Below, in pieces: positions 55,346 to 64,000 of a stretch of 64,000 bases of DNA (positions are counted from its first letter, which is position 1; the number at the start of each line of letters is the position of its first letter). The position numbers and the translations under genes are program-made. The notes under the pieces are model-generated. The model was not told where the DNA came from and searched no databases. It saw only the letters and a list, made by a program, of their open reading frames with translations. This stretch comes from Ixodes scapularis (Eukaryota; Arthropoda; Arachnida; Ixodida; Ixodidae): the NCBI RefSeq assembly GCF_016920785.2, contig NW_024609839.1:8768196-8832195 (forward strand), given 5' to 3'.

Positions 55346-56250
55346 CGAGAGGTGAATGAAGACCAAAAACTAAATATTTGACACCATTAGAGCGGCAAAA
55401 TGTAAAGCGAGTGATCGGAGCAAGGTGAGATCAATTTACATCGTTAACTGTCTTCGCCTGCGCATGCACGTGCGTGCGTTCAAAATATTAGGGCGTGTCT
55501 ACGTTCATCTCCTACAAATTGCAACAGTAAATTATAAAAAAAATGTAAGAGGCGTATACACAAAACAAATATAGGCGAAAAAAGGAAAGAGAGAAAGAAA
55601 AAAAAAATGACTATCCACTCTGTATCTTACTCCTATCCGCCGGCAAACGTAATTGAAATGCCGCACCCGGCGCCTCTGAGCGAAGCTACTTCGCGTTATT
55701 GGCAAGCGTGGGCTAAAATTATTCCGGCCCTGTTCTCGCAAAAATAATATATGTATGTTTTAATGGCTATCCAGCGTTCAGATATAATGGGTATACCTCC
55801 CTCAGTTTGAGCAGGTGTGTTCCGTTATACAATACCGGAGAATGATATTTCAGTACAGTAAACTTGAATACGACACAAGTTAGTTTGAAATTCTAAATTT
55901 GTAACCATAAGGTTCCGGCCGGCTATATTAGTTTTTGAAAATAAAAATTTGGTGAGGTAAGAGTCCCTTTTTTTCTGATAGGAACTGACCTTTGCTAAAA
56001 CGAAAAAAACGAAAATTGTACTTTCCTTCTGTCTTAGACCCCTCAAAGAAAACGAAGGCAACCGCAGGCATGTGGTTTTTAACAACAGCCGTTGAAAAGC
56101 AGCTTGTGTAATATTTAAAGAGTTAGGAAGCCAATTATGAGCACTGGTTAGGAGCAAAAGCACGCGCGCAAATATTTTGGTTCCTCTCGTAGGCTTCTAG
56201 AAGGTCTCCGCTTAGTTGGAACTACCTACTTGATTATAGCAAAACGGAAG
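54700..56250. other. No gene recognised; AT microsatellite
   Basis: A GC-rich stretch (54730-55040) open on both strands without a known domain, an (AT)n tract at 55313-55340, then AT-rich sequence. Confidence 0.4.
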
Positions 56251-56254
56251 CAAT

Positions 56255-56476
56255 AGAATAGACCGATCTCACCACCTAGTTCGAGTACGCCACCGCTGCC
56301 GCCATGCATCGTGGGAGCTGTAGTTTTTCTGCACGTGTGACAACCACGCTGGAGGTCTGCACGAGCAGAGCACGAGGCCGCATGAGCTGTCTCGTGAACT
56401 AGTGTCTGCATTCTACGAACTACAGGTATGGCAGCGTCACGCATGCGTGGAACGCTTAGTGAGATCGGTCTATTCT
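56255..56476. mobile_element. 222-bp MITE
   Basis: AGAATAGACCGATCTCAC at 56255-56272 is the perfect reverse complement of 56459-56476. The interior is GC-rich and non-coding. No convincing target duplication could be assigned. Confidence 0.75.
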
Positions 56477-58069
56477 GAAATACAAATGTCCAAATCAGCG
56501 TTATTTAAAAAAAGAAGTCCTCTCAGTGTGGAAACGAAACATAATAAAAAGTAAGTAATAAACTATGATACATACTAGAAATGAACGAATGAGAGACGTA
56601 AGATTGGTAAGGATGAGAAATATCAATATAAAACAAAAAATCAGGCGCAAGAGTAAAAGGGAAAATAAAAAAAGGGAGATGTACCTTGGCTTTATTCACA
56701 TAAGTGTCCATCCCCTTCAGCCTGTTATTTTCCTCCTCCATCTCTTATCTTCTTTTACTACTCGCGTATTCAGAACCCGTGCTGCGCAAACAGCCAAGCG
56801 TGTTTCTTGCACCAGAAAAAACCCCTGCCCCAAAGACATGCCTGTAAGAGCAGAATCAAGTAAAACTGTAAAAAAAAAACAAAAAAAAAAACACGCGCGC
56901 ACGAAGAAAAGAAAATGAAGTTGTATGTAAATCTGCCTGGACGCAATTACAAAACGGCCGTTAATTAGAGCGCTACCACCTCATTAACACGCTCATCGAG
57001 ACAAACCGGGGCTTTGCCCCACTCTGTCAAAAGAGCCGCGTACCGCAAAACATACACACATTTCATTTTATACTCATATATTTTCCTGAGAGAAAACAAG
57101 AGATTCTACGAAATTCTAAAGGACAACGGTGACAAGGAACCCTCTTTAAGACTAAAGGGAATTTTGCGTTTTTATTTCAAAAAAGATTAAATGCCTTTTT
57201 TTTGTGCAAAGACAGTTACTATAACCATCAGCATAACTCTTTACCAGATCTACCGACGCCAATATATATGTGAGACACTGCAGCTAAAGGAGTCGTGAAA
57301 TGAAAAGTGAAGTTGAAGTAACCTCGAGAGTCTCTTTAATCAAACAATCAAATTAAGAGAAGGTTTACCCAAATTTCATTGTCCTTTTGTCATATATATA
57401 TTTATTTTTTGTACAGATGGCGTTGGAGTTGTGGTATATAAGGCGTGTACAAAATAAACTTTGCAGCTGAGTTTGAGACGTTGCCTTCTCTTTTTCTACC
57501 TTCTGTTGTGTTCTCTTTTCTGCCCCAGTCTCAGGTTTAGAATCATGTTCAACTTACACCAGCCCGCCTGCACTCTATTTTCTCTTTAATCGAATTGCTT
57601 CCACACAGTGTACTTTAAATTTACCTGAATATTTTTTTTTTTGTAAACACGAGTGAATTGGTTGTAAGAGATGTCATCCGACTTTTCGTATTAGTTACTA
57701 AGATAACCTAATCTTACTCCGAGAGGGAATTGGAACCGGACAAACTGGAAAAATACGCCTGGAGTTACCACGACGCGGAGACTACGCCTGTGAGAGAGCA
57801 CGCGCGCTGGCCTTCCCAGAGAAAGCATTCTTACCTGGTGCCGGGATGTCCCCGATCACAAAAGCAGTGGTCGGCCATTGCACGGAGATCGATGCCAATT
57901 TCCCAAACCGGGTTAGATGAGTCGTTATTCAATACAAAGTGACGTCAACTATGCGCACACACAGCTCATTTCATGCCCTTATTATATTACTATACATGTA
58001 CACACTTCCTATTACGATGTATAGGGTCTTTGTTAGAAATCCTAACCCGGATTTTGTCTCCACAAAAAT
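56477..58069. other. No gene recognised; LTR-like promoter/poly(A) signals near 57430
   Basis: At 57435-57475 a TATATAAGG box is followed within 30 bp by AATAAAC, an arrangement seen in short LTRs. No partner LTR or primer-binding site was found. Remaining frames are low complexity. Confidence 0.35.
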
Positions 58070-58417
58070 AAACTAGACATCGCGGAGAGCTCAAACTCCG
58101 TCAGAACATAGCCACCGCCGTTCGAGCAAGGTGCCAAAGTTTCAGCACCAACCGCCGTTATCTTATTGAAAAGCTATGTGATGTTTTGCAATCTTTATCG
58201 GGAAAATGAGGTCCAGTTTCGCCCGTTTTTGGTTTCTGGCGCCATAGAGCTCGATGTATTCGAGCGCTTCATCGGCGGCCATTTTTTTATTCCAATTTTT
58301 AGAAAATGACTTCTAACTTTTGAATGATATCACTGTTGGTGCTGAAATGTTGGCATCTTGCTCAAACGACTGGGGCTACGTTTTGACGGAGTTCGAGCTC
58401 CCCGCAATGTCTAGTTT
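58070..58417. mobile_element. 348-bp foldback element
   Basis: AAACTAGACAT at 58070 and its complement at 58417 bound two imperfect arms of about 165 bp (shared GAGCTC-AACTCCGTC, GAGCAAG-TGCCAA, TTTCAGCACCAAC, GGCGCCATAGAGCTCGATGT). TA lies at both borders. Non-coding. Confidence 0.75.
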
Positions 58418-58433
58418 AATAAGGTTGATAGCT

Positions 58434-59065
58434 GGGGTAGTTGGCAATCGTTGTACTTAATAGAATAAAACAGCGCAAACGATAGAAAGAGGAAGAGACA
58501 AAAAGGGGCAGGACAGAGTGCTGACTGGCAACTAAAGCTTCTTTACTCAAAGAAAAAGAGGGAAAAAACAACACACATTACTCCAGGAAATCGCCCGGGC
58601 ACCTTTCACCCATGGTAGCTGATTACGGCACGCGCTGGTCCCTCATTGTCAAATTCAGGAATTCCAGCTCCTTGCGAGACGGCGCCACTCATGCTGCGCT
58701 GATACATCTTTCTCCTCTACTCTGGATGTGGAAGGCCTCCCACCTCGCGTGTCACTTTGTCTCTGTGTCGTCCGAAGATGGTGATGGCACTAAAGAAGGG
58801 CTCGCACAGGCATTCTTTGCAGAGAACCGATAGGTGTCCTCTCACTATCGCTCCGAGGGAGTACCCGTGGTCGCGGAGACTTTCATTCAGGCAACGTCCC
58901 GTTTGTCCCACGTAGGTGCGGCCGCACGAGAGGGGGATACTGTAGACTAGTCCCGTGACATATGGGACGAATGTCTCCCTCTGCCTCTGCATTCACTCTG
59001 GGGCAGATCTGGCTCATTTTTGTGGTGCTGAGAAAACCACTGGGGTTCCATATCGGTTTCAGACA
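58434..59065 (-). mobile_element. Penelope-like element 2, 3' part with GIY-YIG domain
   Basis: The minus-strand frame 58992-58717 reads VYSIPLSCGRTYVGQTGRCLNE...LRDHGYSL, then HLSVLCKECLCEP and FGRHRDKVTREV: the GIY-YIG nuclease with its C-rich central insert, as in PLEs. The YVGQTGR core and Arg are present; the final Glu-bearing helix is lost. No RT remains upstream. 58540-58720 is the 3' untranslated part. Confidence 0.8.
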
Positions 59066-59139
59066 TTTTTTTTTTTTAATTGTGAGAAATGTTGTGTAAG
59101 TACAGGATAACTACACTTTTCTTGCGTTCCACATCCCGT

Positions 59140-59352
59140 TGTGTAGGTGCTGGAGGCCTTCCACATCTAGACTAGAGGAAAAAAAATCTGTCAGCGCAGC
59201 ATCAGTCGCGTTGTCAGGCAAGGAGCTGGGATTCCTGAAGTTGACAATGAGGGTCCAGCGCGTGCCGTAGTCAGCTACCATAAATGAAAAGCGCGCTTGC
59301 GATTCCCTGGAGTAACATGTGTTTTTTTTATTTCGCTTTTTATTTAAGTAAA
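59140..59352 (+). mobile_element. Inverted 3' fragment of the PLE2 family
   Basis: About 210 bp matches the 3' untranslated part of PLE2 (58540-58757) as a reverse complement (shared TAGCTGA-TACGGCACGCGCTGG). It ends directly beside the Harbinger-like element at 59362. Confidence 0.75.
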
Positions 59353-59361
59353 AAAGCTTTA

Positions 59362-60482
59362 AGCGGGTTTCACATGCTGCGATACCGCGGCCGAAATCGC
59401 TGCCGCTAGCGGCACGGCGGCACGGATCGCGAGATTTCATTTCACACGAGCGTTTTCTGTCGTTCCGATGTCCGATGTTGCTTGCAGCAAGCAGATGCGC
59501 ACAATCGGTTACAGCGGCGTCTAACAACAATTTTAAGGCCTTAGTTTTCAGTTTCCCCTTTATTTTCTCCTTATAAAACATAAAGAGCGTTTAAAATACT
59601 ACCTTGGTCTTTTTTGTTTATGTTTCTTTGTTTTTTTAACTTCGATGTTTCGAAAGATGAAACCTCGGATCATCCTCGGCAGTGGAACGGGCAGCGCCTT
59701 CCTCGGATGTAAAGATTCCAACTGATATGGCCGACCTTAACCTCCCCAACACGTAGTAGTGCAATGGTTTCATACCGGTCTTGTCGACCACTTCCAAGGC
59801 CTCAGTCACCACTTCCCAGAGTTCGTTTTTAGTCCCATTTTTCCTAGTCTTCGAGCTGCACGTCCCAAAGAACCCGACGCTTCGATACTCCACTGATAAG
59901 CAGTTCAATTAACTGGGTTCGATACATTTTGTCTTACTTGGTCTGACAAACTGTGTTGGAAAACACGCGTGTATGTCGCTCAGTTCTTTTTTTTTTCTCA
60001 CTTGCGCTCGCACAGGCCGCTTCCTATTAGCGTCTCTTGCGCTCGCTACCGTTGGTACTGAGGCGAAGAAAGTAAAAACGAGCCACGTAATTCAATGAGA
60101 AAACAAATTCTGAGGAAGGCGACAGCGATCTCCCTCCTCCATAATCTCCTCAACAGCTCCGACGCGACTGCTGAAGTGAAGACGCTCGACTCGCCGGAGG
60201 AAAGAAACTGCAAACCAGTCGCTTGCGTAAATTCTCTGCTTGTCGTCTGCTTCAAGAACGCGAAAACGCCGCCAACCTATGCGCAGCTTCCCCGCAATGT
60301 TTCTCTTCCTGTCACACAATTTCCTGCCGCACTGTGAGTGGCCAGCGCGGAAGGTGCCGCTATGCCGCGGTGAAAAATTTCCAACGTGGTAAAACTGTGC
60401 CGCTCAGCCGCTGCGGCTGGCCAGAGCGCCGGGACGGCAGAAATCGCGCCTCTGGCCAAAATCGCTGAATGTAAAACCCACT
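59362..60482. mobile_element. Harbinger-like element with TTA duplication
   Basis: Ends AGCGGGTTTCACATGCTGCG and reverse complement AGTGGGTTTTACATTCAGCG, flanked by TTA (59359-59361, 60483-60485). A 3-bp TTA/TAA duplication is the PIF/Harbinger hallmark. Minus frames at 59636-59908 (TKNELWEVVTEALEV, faintly Myb/MADF-like) and 60046-60319 are short and unassigned; no DDE transposase was recognised. Confidence 0.7.
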
Positions 60483-60489
60483 TTAGTTG

Positions 60490-61166
60490 CGAGTCAGCGC
60501 TATATCCTGTTCGGCTTGTCTCTTCCTTTTTGTATTTTTAGCGCCCTTTTATTCCATTATGAACAATTTGTAGTTTATTTTTGCAGTTTGAAAAGCCGGG
60601 TTCGTATTTCTCACAAACACTGACAGAAACAAGCTTCCCGCTTGGCGTTGAGCAGCCAATCTGTAACTTCTTAATGTTGAGGAGTTGGGCATGCTGGCGT
60701 TAATATCCCTTGTTAGCTAAGCTCGCCGAACAGTCTGCTTGGACCAAAACCACTTCGAAAAAGCTGTGCTGTGAGAGACTCGGTTCTTTTTCAGATGCCG
60801 GCTACGCTGGGAGTCACCTCTTCCTTGAAGCTTTCCCTTCACCTTGAAATTCAACACGTTTCTCGGTATACTCGTTTTCGTTGCAGGTCTGCTTACTTCA
60901 TTGTACATTTCTTCATCGTTACAGCAATTTGAGTGCCGCTGCTACCTTCTGGGTTTCTATCATTTGCCATCTCTTGAAAATCAAGATTGGCCACCAACTC
61001 AGCCTTCCTATTACTTTCCCATCTATCAACAACTCGTGACCTTTCTCTAGAAGGCTCCGTCCGTTTTGTTTCTTGCCTCTCGCTTCTTATCCACGGCAAA
61101 AATCACTGCTCCTCAAAGTTGTCGATTTCCATCCGCGCTATACTGGACCTCCTTGCGCTCATTTAT
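60490..61166. other. No gene recognised
   Basis: AT-rich flank with no known domain on either strand and no terminal repeats. Confidence 0.4.
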
Positions 61167-61835
61167 TTAATCTTTCATCGCTGCAAGTCCTGCAAGCTTT
61201 TTGATCGCCAGCTCATCCGTAGCTTGACCTATCCTGGTCCTTTTGACTACCTCATCTGGCTCACTCTTCAGCGGACCCTCTGAGTTTCTGCAGCTGGATA
61301 TCTTTCCGACACAGTCGAAGAGCCTATTGAGACTTCTGTCTTCTTTTTTTAGTGTCTCAAATTTCTCGGGTTTCCCAGGTGCACCTTCACTTACGGGCAC
61401 TCTCAACGGAGTGGTGTTCTTCTTTACCGTCTGTTTCTTGGAGCTTGGCTCCGTGGCTGCGGTGGCAAGAGTCCCCGCATCTTGCTTCTCATCATGGGGT
61501 GAAGCCCCATCAGATTTCTCTGGTCTATTCCAGCCGTCCTCCGGGTCACCTTCCTTCTCGTCAAAGGGGGGTAGCCAACGATGAGGACGCTTCCATAGAG
61601 TTGTGCCGGTTCCGTTGTGGGCGCGATTCGCGTTTAAAGGGGTCGGCCCCGCGTTCTGTAATTCCAGCAGTCTGATCCTCAGCTCTAGGCTTCGGTGCTC
61701 TGCTTCCATACTCGTCGCTTGCTACTGCGCTCTCGCGGCTCTCTCCTTCTGCCTCTCCTGATCCACCCATTCCCTCAAGGCCGAACCTTTGAGTCCGAGG
61801 TCCTTTCCACGGGCGATTAACTCTTGGAGCTCCAT
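61167..61835 (-). pseudogene. Ty3/gypsy-type gag-containing remnant
   Basis: ATG at 61835-61833 starts MELQELIARGKDLGLKGSAL, the gag N terminus typical of a gypsy group common in ticks, with a coiled-coil-like EWVDQERQKERAARAQ, an in-frame stop at 61722-61724, then EHRSLELRIRLLELQ. After LPPFDEKEGD the sequence no longer follows gag and instead looks like a Lys/Pro-rich linker (FETLKKEDRSLNRLFDCVGK), so an internal deletion probably joined gag to a later region. In an intact element this protein forms the particle. Confidence 0.65.
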
Positions 61836-62045
61836 GACTGAAGTGACGCAAACGCTTTGCTGGATACTCCGACCCTAGACCTTCTCCACCCCCCAAAGGC
61901 AAGCCTGGTTGTGTGCTCCCGCAACGGCGTCAGCCTCACAAAGCGCTCCCTTCGGCGTGTCCAACTCACTCGCTCACCCTCTTTCTCCCAGAATAGATTA
62001 TTCAGTGGACAGCAGGTCTTGTCATGGACGCCAGTTTGTCACAGA

Positions 62046-62765
62046 TTCGGGTGGAAAAGATCTCATAAACAAAATCATTTGTAATATGTATTGGACCGCT
62101 GTCCAGGTGATAGGGCCACACCTTGGCGATGGACTTCTGAGACGCAGTAGGAATTGAGAGCGAGTCGTGCCTGGCATTACGAACACTCTTTAATAGCAAC
62201 GGAATGCAAAAGTAAAGAGTAGGTGCACATAATTTGGAAGAAAAATAAAGGAATGGGGCATATCTTGCGAGCGTTCCGCTTTTCGTAACCGCGACACGAA
62301 GGAAACACACAGAAAAGGTTCGAAAGCGTAACAAAACAAACAAGAGCCACATCAAAGACGCCATACAGTTCGGAGGAGAAAGAGCGTCCAATCAGTGTCC
62401 CAAGATGAGGATGGTGGTCAGGTTCCTTGCACCGCCAGTCGGGGCTGAGAAGTCGTGGTGGCTTGGGCTCTTGCAGTGCCGAATAGCGACCACACACAAG
62501 CACACGCACATCGTCGAAGACTTGACCGGTGCCCACCAACCATCCCGACAAAACTTTGCTCGGGGTTTGATTACCCCGCCGCCACAGCCTTGCTTCGCGT
62601 TTCACCAACAAGCTCACAAAGCCTATAGCTCCGCTTTGCGCCAACAACAACACGCGCGCGTCGTCTTCTTTTTTTACAGCGGAGTTATTAAGTGCTAGTT
62701 TCCCGAAATTCGTGTCCCCCGCAAAGAAATGTCGACACGAAACTCTGGTTGCCACCGTCACTCAT
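62046..62765 (-). repeat. Probable 5' LTR of the gypsy remnant
   Basis: On the minus strand upstream of gag, TGGCGTCCATGACAAG follows a CA-ended segment (near 62046) and could be a tRNA primer-binding site. TATTAAAG and AATAAA-type signals lie at 62190-62250. The far border (near 62765) is a guess, since no second LTR is present for comparison. Confidence 0.4.
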
Positions 62766-62769
62766 AGAT

Positions 62770-63042
62770 TGCGGTAGCTGTCCAAAGTGTTGTGTTTGCC
62801 GGTTGTCCGCTGCCGCCGTCGCTCATAGATGGCGCAACCTTTCAAGCCTTTCCACTCTGGCTTGCCGACTTGAGGCCGGGCATTACTTCATTCCCACCAT
62901 AGTACAGCTTCACTGGTCTTCCTTGTTCGTCACAGTGGAAAGGCTAAAAGTTTCTTTTTTTTTCTTTTTTCTTTCCTTTGTGCTCGTGTCCTCGGCGCTC
63001 ACGCATTCCACTCGAAACGGAAACAAACAAAAAGAACAGACG
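62770..63042. other. Short spacer, no gene recognised
   Basis: Contains CTCATAGAT-GCGG/CGC twice about 60 bp apart and a T-rich run near 62950. Confidence 0.4.
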
Positions 63043-63552
63043 CACAAAAAGTGAAAGCCGTTTACAACTTCCTGTAACGCCGAATTGGAGCGCAGCTCTT
63101 GAGGAGGAGGAGTGGAGGATATATTCCTCCTCCTCCCTCGTGATCATGCCTGCTAGTCCTCCTCCCCTCCTGCTCCCCCTCCCTCTCCTTTACCACCTCC
63201 TCGTCCTTCAAGCTCCTCCCCTCCCCTCGCCTCCGCCTCCTCGTCTCTCCTCCCCCCCTCCTCCACCTTCGTACTGCTTTCCTCCTTGCCGCTCAAGCCG
63301 GACAATGAGGGGAGGAGGAGGAGAAGGAGGGGGAGGAGGAGGAGGGGGAGGAGGAAGAGGGGGGAGGAGGAGGGGAGGAGGAGGAGGGGAGGAGGAGGGG
63401 GAGAAGGAGAGGGAGGAGGAGGAGAGGGAGGGGCGCGGTTACGCCGACGCCGACGCCGACGCCGACGGCGACGGCGACGCCGACGGCGACGCCGACGCCA
63501 ACGGCGACGCCGCTCAGGCTGGAAACGGGCCCCTAAGAGCTGCGCTCTAAAA
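63043..63552 (+). mobile_element. Constant-end, variable-core repeat, copy C
   Basis: Left AAAAAGTGAAAGCCGTTTAC through GGAGCGCAGCTCTT (63087-63100), right GACGCC hexamers, AACGGGCCCCT and AAGAGCTGCGCTCT (63535-63548). Ends match copies A and B, but the core is a long pyrimidine tract (63125-63280) followed by a (GGAGGA)n purine tract (63300-63435). Confidence 0.75.
63300..63435. repeat. GGAGGA purine tract
   Basis: Nearly uninterrupted G/A on the plus strand, preceded by a C/T-rich tract at 63125-63280. Mirror-symmetric R/Y tracts of this kind can form triplex or G-quadruplex structures. Long frames here are compositional artefacts. Confidence 0.9.
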
Positions 63553-64000
63553 AACGTCGAATTTTCTGACAACGTGCTTTTACTTTTGATAGTTCGCAAA
63601 CTTTCTTTTTATTCAGAAAGACAAACGCGCCATGCGTATGATGTAGCGAACACTTTAAATGAATGTTTCCTAATGTGCTGTACAACTTTCCAATTCGCAC
63701 CTTGGCACTTAAAGTAATATTTATAAAGTTATAGAATTAGTTAAAAATAATTAAGTAAGCAACCCTATCGAACAATTCGGCGAAATCTTCCAGTTACATC
63801 CGGTGTAAACGGGTGAGTTTTGCCCGTTTTCACCAGAAACCAGCGTAGTTTACCAGCCTTTACTGGAAGTGTTACCGGCAGCCACACCGTTACCAGACGT
63901 ACCTGGCTTTATTGGAAGTTTTCCTGGCAGCCACACTCATTTACCGGACTTCACTGGAAGTCGACGCGGGGGGCACGGGTAAAGCGAAGAAAGACAAGAC
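63553..64000. other. Right edge, short subterminal-type repeats
   Basis: From about 63784, TTACYGGAAG-like, GGCAGCCACAC and GTTACCAG words recur (for example 63873 and 63928). The pattern resembles a transposon subterminal zone cut by the window edge. No gene. Confidence 0.45.

Noticed and set aside
62978..63717. Arg/Gly/Pro-rich open frames of 140-190 residues
   Set aside because: Low-complexity translation of GGAGGA, CCTCCT and GACGCC tracts; no natural protein signature.
1..64000. tRNA genes, tRNA-derived SINEs, CRISPR arrays, bacterial or prophage genes
   Set aside because: No A/B-box pair, no regularly spaced short repeats with unique spacers and no compact operon-like coding were seen.

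Overview
The window is eukaryotic, intron-bearing and almost entirely made of nested transposable elements. The mix of Penelope-like elements (PLEs), CR1/L2-like and I-like LINEs, hAT, Harbinger-like and TTAA-site DNA elements, and Ty3/gypsy gag remnants of a chelicerate type suggests a tick or related arachnid genome. That assignment rests on family resemblance recalled from memory, not on a search. I found no rRNA, no tRNA, no CRISPR array and no bacterial operon. The only possible host coding piece is a 25-30 residue fragment resembling the Hsp110/HSPA4 C-terminal region at the left edge (3-116).

Left part (1-8.6 kb): a degraded PLE on the minus strand (3110-4385) has an intact-looking hammerhead-ribozyme core at its 3' end, followed by two abutting TTAA-flanked inverted-repeat elements (6076-7191, 7196-7765). 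Middle-left (8.6-17.4 kb): a segment bounded by 45-bp near-identical inverted repeats and TA dinucleotides (8611-17379) encloses a second PLE in tandem-like arrangement, a 167-bp satellite array at the PLE junction, a 532-bp palindromic TTAA element and a gypsy gag scrap.

Centre (17.7-31.3 kb): one very large hAT transposon (17696-31268, 8-bp target duplication GTAGAGAA) carries a recognisable seven-exon transposase gene on the minus strand, broken by stops and frameshifts. Its 8.2-kb first intron has absorbed a LINE tail, two copies of an odd repeat family with constant ends and unrelated tandem-repeat cores, and a 2.5-kb TTCGAA-rich hAT-like element with its own 8-bp duplication.

Right-centre (32-54 kb): gypsy gag and LINE fragments; an I-like LINE (39.06-42.75 kb) cut by a CR1/L2-like LINE (42.75-47.24 kb). 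The second LINE has 300-bp 5' monomers, a 2A-type motif near the N terminus of ORF1, and ORF1 and ORF2 in one frame separated by a single UAG. A third LINE is interrupted twice by the same TIR element in opposite orientations (47624-50985 and 51217-53413), each copy carrying its own later insertion. Right edge (54-64 kb): LINE, PLE, Harbinger-like and gypsy remnants, several short foldback elements, and a third copy of the constant-end/variable-core repeat family.

Nothing acts as a pathway. The biology here is element-on-element insertion, and the most useful signals are target duplications, reading frames that resume on both sides of insertions, and RNA-level devices (ribozyme, 2A, possible stop readthrough) inside retroelements.
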